Shown here: positions 21,420-31,055 of the stretch, one piece after another
Layout of the letters: the number at the start of each line of letters is the position of its first letter
How positions within the stretch are numbered: the stretch's first letter is position 1
Origin: Streptomyces xylophagus
Lineage (GTDB): Bacteria; Actinomycetota; Actinomycetes; Streptomycetales; Streptomycetaceae
Reading direction: 5' to 3'
Assembly (NCBI RefSeq): GCF_000716435.1
Contig: NZ_JNWO01000028.1
Location: forward strand, 33,272-97,271
DNA: 64,000 nucleotides
Notes under the pieces: generated by a model
Seen by the model: the letters and a program-made list of their open reading frames with translations, nothing else
Databases searched by the model: none
What the model was told of the DNA's origin: nothing
Position numbers and translations under genes: made by a program

Positions 21420-21755
21420 CCTGGCCGTCCGTGGCGCCGTCATGGCTCGACGCACGGCGGGCGACGGGGGCGGGGGTACTTGGCCGACTGCGGCGCCGCC
21501 GTGGCTCGTCCCACGGCGGGCGAGAGGGGGCGGAGGCGCCTGGCCAACTGTGGCGCCGTCGTGACTCGTCCCACGGCGGGCGACAGGGCGGCCGGAGGCG
21601 GCCTGGCCGACCACAGCACCATCGCAGCACATCCCACGGCGAACGACAGGGAAGGCCAGCGGCGGCCTGACCGACGCACCGTTGCGGCTCGTCGCACGGC
21701 GGGTGACAAAGCCCGGAGGCGCCTGGCCGACCTCCGCGCCGTCGTGGCCCGTCGC
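21420..21755. repeat. Tandem minisatellite, about five copies of a 60-63 bp unit
   Basis: The 670-nt gap 21208-21877 holds degenerate direct repeats built around CTCGTCCCACGGCGGGCGAC and GGAGGCGCCTGGCCGACTG. Units begin near 21422, 21481, 21541, 21604, 21667 and a partial one near 21724. The period is mostly 60 or 63, both multiples of three; read on the minus strand one frame gives a repeating ARRGTSHDGATVGQAPPPP peptide. It lies downstream of apt and upstream of relA. No ribosome site or codon bias makes the frame convincing as a gene. Confidence 0.75.
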
Positions 21756-21812
21756 GTCCACGACGCGGCGGAGCCGCACATTGATACAGCCCCGTGTCCC
21801 CAGGAGGTACGG

Positions 21813-21847
21813 GAACGGCCGCCCCGGTGGTATCGGGACGGCCGTTC
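21813..21847 (-). terminator. Probable apt terminator
   Basis: Perfect 9-bp arms GAACGGCCG (21813-21821) and CGGCCGTTC (21839-21847) with an inner CCG/CGG extension, starting 31 nt beyond the apt stop. No T-run follows, which is usual for Streptomyces. Confidence 0.6.
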
Positions 21848-21877
21848 TCGAAATCGACGCAGGACGAGCTGTCGGCG

Positions 21878-22417
21878 TCAGACCACCAGCAGCGCTTCCA
21901 ACGGGGCGCCGTCCAGAGCCGGTTCCAGGCGGGCGCGGCCCGCGAGGAAGCCGAGTTCCATCAGGACCGCGAGGCCGGCGACCTCGGCGCCCGCCCGGCG
22001 GATCAGCTGGATGGAGGCCTCGGCTGTGCCGCCCGTGGCCAGGACATCGTCCACGATCAGGATGCGGTCTTCGGCCGAGAGGTCCTCCGCGTGCACCTCG
22101 ATCTCGGCGGAGCCGTACTCCAGGTCGTACGCCTGGCTGAGGGTCGCTCCGGGGAGCTTGCCCGCCTTGCGCACGGGGATGAAGCCGACGCCCGCACGGA
22201 CGGCCACCGGGGCGCCCAGAATGAAGCCGCGGGCCTCCAGGCCTACGACCTTGGTCGCGCCGGTGCTCACGACGATCTCGGCGAGCGCGTCCGTGAGCGC
22301 CGTGAACGCGGCCGGGTCCGCCAGGAGCGGGGTGATGTCCTTGAACATCACGCCCGGCTCCGGGTAGTCCGCCACATCGCGGATACGGCTGAGCAGCAGC
22401 TCCTGGATGTCGGTCAT
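21878..22417 (-). CDS. apt: Adenine phosphoribosyltransferase
   Basis: 179 aa from ATG (MTDIQELLLSRIRDVADYPEPG). The PRPP-binding motif ILIVDDVLATGGTA and the family signature VVGLEARGFILGAPVA are intact. It salvages adenine to AMP. The start overlaps the secF stop by 4 nt, so it is translated from the sec operon. The same order, secDF-apt-relA, links protein export with purine and alarmone metabolism in Streptomyces. Confidence 0.96.
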   Translation of the reverse strand: MTDIQELLLSRIRDVADYPEPGVMFKDITPLLADPAAFTALTDALAEIVVSTGATKVVGLEARGFILGAPVAVRAGVGFIPVRKAGKLPGATLSQAYDLEYGSAEIEVHAEDLSAEDRILIVDDVLATGGTAEASIQLIRRAGAEVAGLAVLMELGFLAGRARLEPALDGAPLEALLVV

Positions 22418-23538
22418 CGGCGCTTGCCCGAGGGGCGCCCACGACCGCGGTTGCGGGACGCCGGCTGAGTGCGCGGGCCCACGACGGCTGCCGCGTCCTC
22501 CGGCTCGTCGTCGTAGTCGTCGTCCGACCGGTTGGTGACCTCGGGCTCCGGCTGCTCGCCCTGCGCGGCGGCCTGGGCACGCTTGGCGAGGACGCGCTTC
22601 TTGAGCGCCTTCATCTGCGGCTCGGCCTCCTTGAGGTCGGCGACGAGCGGCGTGGCGATGAAGATCGAGGAGTACGCACCGGCCGCGAGGCCGACGAACA
22701 GCGACAGCGAGATGTCGTTGAGCACGCCCGCGCCGAGGAAGCCACCGCCGATGAACAGCAGGGCCGCGACCGGCAGCAGCGCGACGACCGTGGTGTTGAT
22801 GGAACGCACCAGCGTGCCGTTGATCGACCGGTTGGCGATGTCGCTGTAGGTCCAGCGCGTCTGCTTGGTGATGTCCTTGGTCTGCTCCTTGAGGCTGTCG
22901 AAGACGACGACCGTGTCGTAGAGCGAGTAACCGAGGATCGTGAGCAGACCGATCACCGTGCCGGGCGTGACCTCGAAGCCGACGAGGGCGTAGATGCCGA
23001 TGGTGATGGTGATGTCGTGGATCAGGGCGACGAGCGCGGCCAGGGCCATGCGCCACTCGAAGGCGATCGCCAGATAGATCACGACCAGCACCATGAAGAT
23101 CGCCAGGCCCTCCCAGGCCTTGTTGGCGACCTGGTCACCCCAGCTGGGGCCGACGAGGTCCGCGGCGATGTTCTCCGAGCTGACGTTCAGGTCCTTCGCC
23201 AGCTGCGTCTTGATGCCGTCGGACTTGTCGGTGTCGATGCCGGCGATCTGGATGCGCAGGCTGCCGTCGCCGAGCTTCTGGACGACCGCGTCGTGGCCGG
23301 AGGCGTCCTGGGCGTACTTCTCGGCCTGGCTGACCGAGGCGCTCATGCCCTTCGGCGTGGTGAAGGCGGCGCCGCCCTGGAACTCGATGCCCATGTTCAG
23401 GCCGCGCACCGTCAGACCGAGGATGGCCGTGATGGTGATCAGGATCGAGATGCCGTACCAGATCTTGCGATTGCCGACGAAGTCGTACCCGACCTCGCCA
23501 CGGTGCAGTCGGGCGCCGAGGTTGCCGAGCTTCGACAT
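22414..23538 (-). CDS. secF: Protein translocase subunit SecF
   Basis: 374 aa. The N-terminus has the SecF signature KIWYGISILITITAILGLTVRGLNMGIEFQGGAAFT. Six membrane helices follow the RND arrangement, with the conserved VVFDSLKEQTK and RSINTTVVALLPVAALLFIGG. The tail is long, charged and Gln/Arg-rich. It partners SecD in proton-driven late export through SecYEG. One nt separates its ATG from the secD stop. Confidence 0.97.
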   Translation of the reverse strand: MSKLGNLGARLHRGEVGYDFVGNRKIWYGISILITITAILGLTVRGLNMGIEFQGGAAFTTPKGMSASVSQAEKYAQDASGHDAVVQKLGDGSLRIQIAGIDTDKSDGIKTQLAKDLNVSSENIAADLVGPSWGDQVANKAWEGLAIFMVLVVIYLAIAFEWRMALAALVALIHDITITIGIYALVGFEVTPGTVIGLLTILGYSLYDTVVVFDSLKEQTKDITKQTRWTYSDIANRSINGTLVRSINTTVVALLPVAALLFIGGGFLGAGVLNDISLSLFVGLAAGAYSSIFIATPLVADLKEAEPQMKALKKRVLAKRAQAAAQGEQPEPEVTNRSDDDYDDEPEDAAAVVGPRTQPASRNRGRGRPSGKRR

Positions 23539-23539
23539 C

Positions 23540-25312
23540 TCACGCCTCCTTCGGGTCGACGGGGGCGGAGGGGCGGCGGGTGCGGCGCAGCGGCGGCTTG
23601 GCGCCCAGCGCCTTCGGGTCGATGCCGGACCACTTGTGGCCGTCCGCGAAGAACTTCCTGCGGGCGAGGATCGTCATCAGCGGCTTCGTGAAGAGGAAGA
23701 CGACGACGACGTCGAGCACGGTGGTCAGACCGAGGGTGAACGCGAAGCCCTGGACCTTGCCGACGGTGACGATGAACAGCACCGCGGCGGCGAGGAACGA
23801 CACGAAGTCGGAGACCAGGATGGTGCGCCGGGCGCGGGGCCAGGCCCGCTCCACGGAGGGGCGCAGCGAGCGGCCCTCGCGGATCTCGTCCCGGATGCGT
23901 TCGAAGAACACGATGAACGAGTCCGCGGTGATACCGATCGCGACGATCGCACCGCAGACGGCCGGCAGGTTCAGCGCGAAGCCGATGCCCGGGCCGAGCA
24001 GCGCCATGATCACGTACGTGAGGATCGCGGAGACCAGCAGGGACGGGATCGCGATGACCGACAGGCCGCGGTAGAAGATCAGCAGGTAGATGACGACCAG
24101 CGCGAGGCCGATCGCGCCCGCGATCAGACCGGCGTGCAGCTGCTCACCGCCGAGGGCCGCGGTCACCGTGGTGACGCTGTCCTCCTTGAAGGTCAGCGGC
24201 AGGGCGCCGTACGACAGCATGTTGGCGAGGCTCTGGGCCTCTTCCTGGGTGAAGCTGCCGGAGATCTCCGCGTTGCCGCCCGTGATGGACGAGCTGACGT
24301 ACGGGCTGGAGACGACCTGGCCGTCGAGGACGATGCCGAACTCGTTCTGCGGGGTGGTGTTCTTCGCCAGCTCGCCGGTGATCTTGGCGAACTTGTCGGA
24401 ACCCTTGCCCGTGAAGTCCATGGTGACCTGCCAGCCGGCGGCGGTCGTCGTGTTGTAGACGGCCTGCGCCTTCTTGACGTCCGTGCCGTCGACGGCGGCG
24501 GGACCGAGCAGGTACTTGTACCAGACGCCGGAGACCTTGCCGCAGGCGACGGTCGCGTCGGTGGCCTTGGCGTCCTTGCCCGCGGTGTTCTGGACCGCCT
24601 TCTTGGAGCAGTCGAGCGCGGTGTACTGGGCCTCCAGCTTGGCGGCGGCCTCGCTGGCCGCGCTGCTGCTGGTCGCCGACGGGGTGGCGCTCGCCGAGGC
24701 CGTGGCGCTCGGGCTCGCGGACGACGTGGAGTCGGCCTTCAGGGCGTCACTGACGGCACGGCCCTGAGAGGTGGCGGAGGCCGACGGCGTCGCGGAACTC
24801 GACGCGGACGAGGAACCGGTCGCCTTGGGCGTGGCCGAGCTCGACGAGCTGCTGGAGGCACTGCTGGACGCGCTGGGCGACGGGCTCGCCGTCGCGGTAC
24901 CGGCGGAGGCCTCCGTGGCCAGGACCGGGCGGAAGTACAGCTTGGCCGTGGTACCGACCTGCTGCCTGGCTTCCTCCGAGTTCGTGCCCTTGGGGATGTT
25001 GACGATGATGTTCCTGGTGCCCTGCGTCTGGACCTCGGCCTCCGAGACACCCAGACCGTTGACACGGCGGTTCATGATGTCGACCGCGGTGTCCATGTTG
25101 GTCTTGTTGACCGCGGACTCCTGGCCCTTCTCCGGGACGGCCCGGAGGGTGATGCTCGTGCCGCCGGCCAGGTCGATGCCGAGACGCGGAGTGGTGTGCC
25201 CGGATGCGAACATGCCACCGGTGAGCGCCACGATGGCGATCAGGATGAGGGCCAGCGAGCGCCCTGGCTTGCTCTGGGCGCTCGCGCTACGGCCCCTCTT
25301 AGGTGCTGCCAC
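23540..25312 (-). CDS. secD: Protein translocase subunit SecD
   Basis: 590 aa from GTG. Helix 1 (SLALILIAIVALTGGMFASG) leads to the signature LGIDLAGGTSITLRA. The large extracytoplasmic P1 domain contains a Ser/Ala/Thr/Pro low-complexity insertion of about 80 residues (about 140-220), a lineage-typical feature. The RND part keeps the SecD region with GGNAEISGSFTQEEAQSLANML, AGAIGLALVVIYLL and the conserved FFERIRDE loop. Complete. It forms SecDF with the next gene; yajC lies 143 nt upstream. Confidence 0.97.
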   Translation of the reverse strand: MAAPKRGRSASAQSKPGRSLALILIAIVALTGGMFASGHTTPRLGIDLAGGTSITLRAVPEKGQESAVNKTNMDTAVDIMNRRVNGLGVSEAEVQTQGTRNIIVNIPKGTNSEEARQQVGTTAKLYFRPVLATEASAGTATASPSPSASSSASSSSSSSATPKATGSSSASSSATPSASATSQGRAVSDALKADSTSSASPSATASASATPSATSSSAASEAAAKLEAQYTALDCSKKAVQNTAGKDAKATDATVACGKVSGVWYKYLLGPAAVDGTDVKKAQAVYNTTTAAGWQVTMDFTGKGSDKFAKITGELAKNTTPQNEFGIVLDGQVVSSPYVSSSITGGNAEISGSFTQEEAQSLANMLSYGALPLTFKEDSVTTVTAALGGEQLHAGLIAGAIGLALVVIYLLIFYRGLSVIAIPSLLVSAILTYVIMALLGPGIGFALNLPAVCGAIVAIGITADSFIVFFERIRDEIREGRSLRPSVERAWPRARRTILVSDFVSFLAAAVLFIVTVGKVQGFAFTLGLTTVLDVVVVFLFTKPLMTILARRKFFADGHKWSGIDPKALGAKPPLRRTRRPSAPVDPKEA

Positions 25313-25455
25313 CTTCTCGTACTCCCTCTCGGGCCGCCCCGCGCCGGGTCAGCGCGGCCTGCGGCCATGACATGGTGTCGGGATCCCGTGCGAGCGACGC
25401 ACGTGCCCTGGGTGCGCGGGGCGCGAGCGGGTCGCGCCGCGCTCCCGGGACGTGA

Positions 25456-25962
25456 CTACTTCGCGTCGGAGTCGCCGTCGGTCTTCTTCGGCTCTTCGTC
25501 CGTCTTGGCCTCGGCGGCCTCAGCCGGCTCCTCGGTGGCGTCGGCCGGCTCGTCGGCCGCGTCCTTCTTGCCGAGGTCGATGGGCTTGTCGTCGGAAGAG
25601 TCGGCGGCGGGCTCGTCGGTCTCGGTGAGGGAGGAGGCGTCGTCCGGGACGATGTCGGCGTCGTCCTTCAGGTCGTGCTCGACGCCGTGGACGATGCGGT
25701 TGTACTCGTCGTCGGTGAGGACGGCGCCGATCGCGTTCTTCGCGAAGAGAAGCTCGACGCCCGGGCCGGCGTCGAGAAGGACCGTCTCTTCGTTGACCTC
25801 CTTGACCGTCGCATACACGCCCCCGATCGTGCGGACGCCGGTGCCGGGCTGCATGTCATTACGCATCGACGCGGCCGCCTGCTGCTTGCGCTTGGCAGAG
25901 CGGGTCATCAGGAACATGGCCCCGATGAGCACGATGAACGGGAGGAGGGTCACGATATTCAC
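25456..25962 (-). CDS. yajC: Preprotein translocase subunit YajC
   Basis: 168 aa from GTG 25962 (MNIVTLLPFIVLIGAMFLMT); an upstream ATG would add residues unlike the family. One N-terminal membrane helix, then the YajC core RSAKRKQQ...MQPGTGVRTIGGVYATVKEV...VELLFAKNAIGAVL. A long acidic tail (EEPAEAAEAKTDEEPKKT) is usual in Streptomyces. It associates with SecDF. Probably the first gene of yajC-secD-secF-apt; its promoter would be in 25963-26126. Confidence 0.93.
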   Translation of the reverse strand: MNIVTLLPFIVLIGAMFLMTRSAKRKQQAAASMRNDMQPGTGVRTIGGVYATVKEVNEETVLLDAGPGVELLFAKNAIGAVLTDDEYNRIVHGVEHDLKDDADIVPDDASSLTETDEPAADSSDDKPIDLGKKDAADEPADATEEPAEAAEAKTDEEPKKTDGDSDAK

Positions 25963-26126
25963 GGGACGGAATTTCCTTCGCACGACCGCGGCGGGAGCGG
26001 CCTGGTGGATGGGGGTGGTCGGCGCCGCCCACAAAGGCGGCATCGGCGGAGTCTAAGCGAGTCCACGCTGATGGAACAACGCTCAGCATGGCACCGGGGT
26101 TCCTGACCCGGCCAGTGCCCCCGCCG

Positions 26127-27197
26127 TCACGCCCCGAACAGGTCCCCTTGTCCGTTTCCCCCGGTTGACGAGCGGGGCGGGGTGAGGCCGAGATGGGCCC
26201 ACGCGGCGGGGGTGGCGACGCGTCCGCGCGGGGTGCGGGCCAGCAGACCCTCTCGTACGAGGAAGGGTTCGGCGACCTCTTCGACGGTCTCGCGCTCCTC
26301 CCCCACGGCGACCGCGAGCGTGGACAGGCCGACCGGGCCGCCGCCGAACAGCTTGAGCAGGGCTTCCAGCACACCCCGGTCGAGCCGGTCGAGGCCGCGG
26401 CCGTCGACCTCGTAGACCTTGAGGGCGGCGCCGGCGATGTCCTGGGTGATGAAGCCGTCGGCCTTGACCTGCGCGTAGTCCCGTACTCGGCGCAGCAGCC
26501 GGTTGGCGATACGGGGTGTGCCGCGGGAGCGGCCGGCGATCTCGGCGGCGCCGGCGGGGTCGATCTCCACGTCGAGGAGGTTCGCCGAACGGTGAATGAC
26601 CCGCTCCAGCTCGGTGGGTTCGTAGAACTCCATGTGCGCGGTGAAGCCGAAGCGGTCGCGCAGCGGGGGCGGCAGCAGTCCCGCGCGCGTGGTGGCGCCG
26701 ACCAGGGTGAACGGCGGCAGTTCGAGCGGGATCGCGGTGGCGCCGGGGCCCTTGCCGACGATGACGTCGACGCGGAAGTCCTCCATCGCCATGTAGAGCA
26801 TCTCTTCGGCGGGCCGTGACATGCGGTGGATCTCGTCGAGGAAGAGGACCTCGCCCTCCTGGAGGGAGGAGAGGATCGCGGCGAGGTCGCCGGCGTGCTG
26901 GATGGCGGGGCCGCTGGTGATGCGGATGGGGGCGCCCATCTCGGCCGCGATGATCATCGACAGTGTGGTCTTGCCGAGGCCGGGAGCACCGGAGAGCAGC
27001 ACGTGGTCGGCGGTGGCGCCACGCGCGCGTGCGGCGCGCAGAACGAGGTCGAGCTGTTCGCGGACCTTCTCCTGGCCGATGAACTCGCCCAGGTCCTTGG
27101 GGCGCAGGGCGGCCTCGACGGCCTGGTCCTCGCGGTCGGCGACAGAGCCCACCAGCCGCTCGTCGGCGGTCTCGTCGGTCGTGTCGTCCCAGTTCAC
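26127..27197 (-). CDS. ruvB: Holliday junction branch migration helicase RuvB
   Basis: 356 aa. Walker [12 protein letters not shown] (about 66-76), Walker [17 protein letters not shown], sensor [20 protein letters not shown], Arg finger region [20 protein letters not shown], and the C-terminal winged helix ending [10 protein letters not shown]. It forms the hexameric motor on RuvA-bound junctions. Eleven nt after ruvA. Confidence 0.98.
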   Translation of the reverse strand: MNWDDTTDETADERLVGSVADREDQAVEAALRPKDLGEFIGQEKVREQLDLVLRAARARGATADHVLLSGAPGLGKTTLSMIIAAEMGAPIRITSGPAIQHAGDLAAILSSLQEGEVLFLDEIHRMSRPAEEMLYMAMEDFRVDVIVGKGPGATAIPLELPPFTLVGATTRAGLLPPPLRDRFGFTAHMEFYEPTELERVIHRSANLLDVEIDPAGAAEIAGRSRGTPRIANRLLRRVRDYAQVKADGFITQDIAGAALKVYEVDGRGLDRLDRGVLEALLKLFGGGPVGLSTLAVAVGEERETVEEVAEPFLVREGLLARTPRGRVATPAAWAHLGLTPPRSSTGGNGQGDLFGA

Positions 27198-27208
27198 TGA
27201 AAGGTCTC

Positions 27209-27817
27209 CTAGCGGGCGCGGTTCAGGGTCTGCAGGGCGGCCTTCAGCAACTGCCCCACCTGCGGCGCCCCTTCGGCGGCCTCAGCCTGCGGTGCTACGG
27301 CGGCCACGGCTTCGTCGGCCTCGCGGGTGGCGTACCCGAGGCCGATGAGCGCGGCGTGCAGCTGATCGCGCCAGCCGCTGGTGACCGGGGCGCCGATCGC
27401 CGGGGCGGACCCCACCGGGGCGCCGAGCCGATCCTTGAACTCCAGCAGCAGCTTCTGCGCGCCCTTCTTGCCGATGCCCGGCACGGCCATCAGCGCTTTC
27501 TCGTCATCGGAGGCCACCGCCCGGCGCAGCGCGTCCGGGGTGTGCACGGCCAGCATCGCCTGCGCGAGCCGGGGGCCGACGCCGGTCGCGGTCTGGAGCA
27601 GCTCGAAGATCTGACGTTCGTCGTCGTCCACGAAGCCGTACAGGGTCAGGGAGTCCTCGCGTACGACGAGGGAGGTGGCGAGCTTGGCCGGCTTGCCGAG
27701 GCGGAGCGTGGACAGCGTGTTCGGCGTGCACTGGATGGCCATGCCGACACCGCCGACCTCGACCACCGCGGCGTCGGGAGCGAGTGCGGCGACCGTGCCG
27801 CTGACGAAGGCGATCAT
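27209..27817 (-). CDS. ruvA: Holliday junction DNA-binding protein RuvA
   Basis: 202 aa from ATG 27817 ([20 protein letters not shown]). Domain I OB-fold, domain II with helix-hairpin-helix motifs ([17 protein letters not shown] and [23 protein letters not shown]), and the C-terminal RuvB-binding helices ([15 protein letters not shown]). Start overlaps the ruvC stop by 4 nt. It targets RuvB to four-way junctions. Confidence 0.97.
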   Translation of the reverse strand: MIAFVSGTVAALAPDAAVVEVGGVGMAIQCTPNTLSTLRLGKPAKLATSLVVREDSLTLYGFVDDDERQIFELLQTATGVGPRLAQAMLAVHTPDALRRAVASDDEKALMAVPGIGKKGAQKLLLEFKDRLGAPVGSAPAIGAPVTSGWRDQLHAALIGLGYATREADEAVAAVAPQAEAAEGAPQVGQLLKAALQTLNRAR

Positions 27818-28389
27818 GCGGGGCGGCCTTTCGAAGCGTTCGATGCTTTGGCTGCGTGCAGGGCGACGGCCTGCTGAAGTCGGTTCTGGGCGACCGCCTG
27901 TTGGAGGCGATTCTGCGCGGGAGCGCGCCAGATGTGGCAGATGGCGAGGGCGAGGGCGTCGGCCGCGTCGGCGGGCTTGGGGGGCGCGTCGAGCCGCAGC
28001 AGCCGGGTCACCATGGCGCCGACCTGGGCCTTGTCGGCGCGTCCACTGCCGGTGACGGCGGCCTTGACCTCGCTCGGGGTGTGCAGGGCGACGGGGATGC
28101 CACGGCGAGCAGCGCACAACATCGCTACGGCACTGGCCTGGGCGGTGCCCATCACCGTCCGCACGTTGTGCTGGCTGAACACCCGCTCCACGGCGACGAA
28201 TTCGGGCCGGTGCTCGTCCAGCCACGCTTCGATGCCCTGCTCGATGGCGACGAGGCGCAGCCCCAACTCGGCGTCCGCCGGGGTCCGTACGACACCGACG
28301 CCGACCATGGTGAGCGGCCGGCCCGCGACGCCTTCGACGACACCGACACCGCAGCGGGTCAGTCCGGGGTCCACCCCGAGTACGCGCAC
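27814..28389 (-). CDS. ruvC: Crossover junction endodeoxyribonuclease RuvC
   Basis: 191 aa, [18 protein letters not shown]. The catalytic acids are recognisable: Asp7, the Glu of AVERVF, and the C-terminal Asp pair of [14 protein letters not shown]. The tail after this repeats QNRLQQAVA twice (a 9-residue direct duplication) and ends SNASKGRPA. It resolves Holliday junctions as a dimer. First gene of ruvC-ruvA-ruvB. Confidence 0.97.
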   Translation of the reverse strand: MRVLGVDPGLTRCGVGVVEGVAGRPLTMVGVGVVRTPADAELGLRLVAIEQGIEAWLDEHRPEFVAVERVFSQHNVRTVMGTAQASAVAMLCAARRGIPVALHTPSEVKAAVTGSGRADKAQVGAMVTRLLRLDAPPKPADAADALALAICHIWRAPAQNRLQQAVAQNRLQQAVALHAAKASNASKGRPA

Positions 28390-28532
28390 GAGCCCTCCCC
28401 ATCTTTGCGGCTAAACCGCCGCCGCTCTCGCGGACCTGGCTGAGCACCGTCGGGGTTCCTCAATTGATGGTTGCGGCCCGCGATCGGTGATCTTTGACTT
28501 CCGCCAGGCTATCCGGTGCCACCGACAACGGC

Positions 28533-28566
28533 GGCGGGCCGATGGGACGTGTCCCGTCGGCCCGCC
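28533..28566 (-). terminator. Probable yebC terminator
   Basis: 16-bp arms (GGCGGGCCGATGGGAC and partner) with one imperfect pair and a GT centre, starting 27 nt past the yebC stop. It separates yebC from ruvC, so ruvCAB probably has its own promoter in 28390-28532. Confidence 0.7.
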
Positions 28567-28592
28567 GAAATCCCGCCCAGCTCGCGGCAGCG

Positions 28593-29345
28593 CTACGCGT
28601 CGACCTTCTCCATGACCTCGTCGCTGACGTCGAAGTTGGCGAAGACGTTCTGCACGTCGTCGCTGTCCTCGAGGGCGTCGATCAGCTTGAAGATCTTCCG
28701 GGCGCCGTCCTCGTCGAGCTCGACCTGCATGGTCGGGACGAAGTTGGCGTCGGCGGAGTCGTAGTCGATGCCGGCGTCCTGGAGGGCGGTGCGGACCGCG
28801 ACCAGGTCGGTGGCCTCGGAGATGACCTCGTAGGTGTCGCCCAGGTCGTTGACCTCTTCGGCACCCGCGTCGAGCACGGCACCGAGGACGTCGTCCTCGC
28901 CCAGCTCGCCCTTGGGGACGATGACGACGCCCTTGCGGTTGAAGAGGTACGACACGGAGCCGGGGTCGGCCATGTTGCCGCCGTTGCGGGTCATGGCGAC
29001 ACGCACGTCCGAGGCTGCGCGGTTGCGGTTGTCGGTGAGGCACTCGATGAGCACCGCGACACCGTTCGGGCCGTAACCCTCGTACATGATCGTCTCGTAG
29101 TCGGCGCCACCGGCTTCGAGACCGGCGCCGCGCTTGACCGCGGAGTCGATGTTCTTGTTCGGGACCGAGCTCTTCTTGGCCTTCTGGATGGCGTCGAACA
29201 GCGTCGGGTCGCCGGACACGTCGGCGCCACCGGTACGGGCCGCGACCTCGATGTTCTTGATCATCTTCGCGAAGAGCTTGCCGCGCTTGGCGTCGATCAC
29301 GGCCTTCTTGTGCTTCGTCGTAGCCCATTTAGAGTGGCCGGACAT
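28593..29345 (-). CDS. YebC/PmpR family transcriptional regulator
   Basis: 250 aa. The family start [37 protein letters not shown] is exact in type, followed by [19 protein letters not shown] and [13 protein letters not shown]. Members have been reported as DNA-binding regulators and, for some, as factors that relieve ribosome stalling at proline runs; which applies here cannot be decided. Lies 51 nt after pdxT. Confidence 0.95.
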   Translation of the reverse strand: MSGHSKWATTKHKKAVIDAKRGKLFAKMIKNIEVAARTGGADVSGDPTLFDAIQKAKKSSVPNKNIDSAVKRGAGLEAGGADYETIMYEGYGPNGVAVLIECLTDNRNRAASDVRVAMTRNGGNMADPGSVSYLFNRKGVVIVPKGELGEDDVLGAVLDAGAEEVNDLGDTYEVISEATDLVAVRTALQDAGIDYDSADANFVPTMQVELDEDGARKIFKLIDALEDSDDVQNVFANFDVSDEVMEKVDA

Positions 29346-29396
29346 CTGCCTGTCTCCTTCGCGTAACCCAACTCTTTACGAACCCCAGAGATCCTA

Positions 29397-30011
29397 CTAG
29401 GACCCCGGAGCCAGGTTCGCGCGCACCATGTCGACGAACAGGGAGTGCACGCGGTGGTCGCCGGTCAGTTCCGGGTGGAACGACGTGGCGAGCGCGTTGC
29501 CCTGGCGGACCGCGACGATGTGGCCCTCGTGTTCGGCGAGGACCTCGGTCTCGGCACCTACGGACTCGACCCAGGGGGCGCGGATGAAGACGCCCTCCAC
29601 AGGATCGCCCTCAATGCCCCGGACGTCGACAGCTGCTTCGAAGGACTCGTTCTGCCGTCCGAAGGCGTTGCGGCGCACGATCATGTCGATGCCGCCGATC
29701 GTCTCCTGGCCCGAGCGCGGGTCGAGGATCTTGTCGGCGAGCATGATCAGGCCGGCGCAGGTGCCGTAGACAGGCATACCGGCACGCACGCGTGCGCGAA
29801 GGGGGTCCATGAGGCCGAAGAGGACGGCCAGCTTGGAGATGGTGGTGGACTCGCCGCCGGGGATGACGAGGCCGTCCACCTCGGCGAGTTCCTCAGGGCG
29901 CCTGACCTGCCTGGCCACGGCGTCGGCCGCGGCCAGGGCGATGAGGTGCTCCCGTACGTCGCCCTGGAGGGCCAGGACGCCGATGACAGGGGTTGAAGAG
30001 ACATCCGCCAT
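29397..30011 (-). CDS. pdxT: Pyridoxal 5'-phosphate synthase glutaminase subunit PdxT
   Basis: 204 aa. Class I glutaminase: [14 protein letters not shown], nucleophile Cys in [16 protein letters not shown], and the C-terminal His/Glu of [14 protein letters not shown]. It supplies ammonia to PdxS for ribose-5-phosphate-dependent PLP synthesis. Its start follows the pdxS stop by 6 nt. Confidence 0.97.
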   Translation of the reverse strand: MADVSSTPVIGVLALQGDVREHLIALAAADAVARQVRRPEELAEVDGLVIPGGESTTISKLAVLFGLMDPLRARVRAGMPVYGTCAGLIMLADKILDPRSGQETIGGIDMIVRRNAFGRQNESFEAAVDVRGIEGDPVEGVFIRAPWVESVGAETEVLAEHEGHIVAVRQGNALATSFHPELTGDHRVHSLFVDMVRANLAPGS

Positions 30012-30017
30012 GAGTGG

Positions 30018-30929
30018 TTACCAGCCGCGGTTGGCGTAGCGCTCGGCCTCGGGGAGGGTGTCGCAGTTGATGCCGACCATGGCCTCGCCGAGGTTGCGGG
30101 ACGCGTCCGCGATGATCTTCGGGTCGTCGTAGAAGGTGGTCGCCTTCACGATGGCGGCGGCGCGCTTGGCCGGGTCGCCGGACTTGAAGATGCCGGAGCC
30201 GACAAAGACGCCCTCGGCGCCGAGCTGGCGCATCAGCGCGGCGTCGGCGGGGGTGGCGACGCCACCGGCGGAGAACAGCACGACCGGGAGCTTGCCGAGC
30301 TCGGCGACCTCGCGGACGATCTCGTACGGGGCGCGCAGCTCCTTGGCGGCGGCGTACAGCTCGTTGTTGTCGAAGCCGCGCAGCTTGGCGATCTCGTTCT
30401 TGATCTGGCGCAGGTGGCGGACCGCCTCGACGACGTTGCCGGTGCCGGCCTCGCCCTTGGAGCGGATCATCGCGGCGCCCTCGGCGATGCGGCGCAGGGC
30501 CTCGCCCAGGTTGGTGGCACCGCAGACGAAGGGGGTCGTGAAGGCCCACTTGTCGGAGTGGTTGACCTCGTCGGCCGGGGTGAGGACCTCGGACTCGTCG
30601 ATGTAGTCGACGCCGAGGGACTGCAGGACCTGGGCCTCGACGAAGTGGCCGATGCGGGACTTGGCCATGACCGGGATGGAGACCGCCTCGATGATCTCCT
30701 CGATCATCGTCGGGTCGGACATCCGGGCCACGCCGCCGTCCTTGCGGATGTCGGCGGGGACCCGCTCCAGGGCCATGACGGCGACGGCACCGGCGTCCTC
30801 GGCGATCTTCGCCTGCTCGGCGTTGACCACGTCCATGATCACACCGCCCTTGAGCTGCTCGGCCATACCGCGCTTCACGCGCGCGGTGCCGGTCTCGGGA
30901 GTCTGGGCGGAGCTGGGGATGCTGGACAC
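30018..30929 (-). CDS. pdxS: Pyridoxal 5'-phosphate synthase lyase subunit PdxS
   Basis: 303 aa from GTG. TIM-barrel synthase with [21 protein letters not shown], the active Lys region [14 protein letters not shown], the second Lys region [16 protein letters not shown], and phosphate-binding [26 protein letters not shown]. Very conserved. Forms the dodecameric core with PdxT. No GntR/MocR-type regulator adjoins it; the promoter is probably in 30930-31055. Confidence 0.98.
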   Translation of the reverse strand: MSSIPSSAQTPETGTARVKRGMAEQLKGGVIMDVVNAEQAKIAEDAGAVAVMALERVPADIRKDGGVARMSDPTMIEEIIEAVSIPVMAKSRIGHFVEAQVLQSLGVDYIDESEVLTPADEVNHSDKWAFTTPFVCGATNLGEALRRIAEGAAMIRSKGEAGTGNVVEAVRHLRQIKNEIAKLRGFDNNELYAAAKELRAPYEIVREVAELGKLPVVLFSAGGVATPADAALMRQLGAEGVFVGSGIFKSGDPAKRAAAIVKATTFYDDPKIIADASRNLGEAMVGINCDTLPEAERYANRGW

Positions 30930-31055
30930 GGGGTGACCTCACTCGGTGAAAGAGGGTTGCTGCAGTACCGAGGAAACGCGAGAGGTGCAGGCCACAGCAA
31001 GGGCCAATGGGTAGGCGGTGGATCATTTTCGAACCGGTGTGCCCCGGGGCAACCG

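Noticed and set aside
23093..26056. A 987-codon plus-strand frame opposite secF-secD-yajC
   Set aside because: Antisense to three well-recognised genes; repetitive Gly/Arg/Asp-rich translation without family features.
30930..31055. PLP riboswitch or MocR site upstream of pdxS
   Set aside because: No repeated operator words or structured leader visible in the 126-nt gap.
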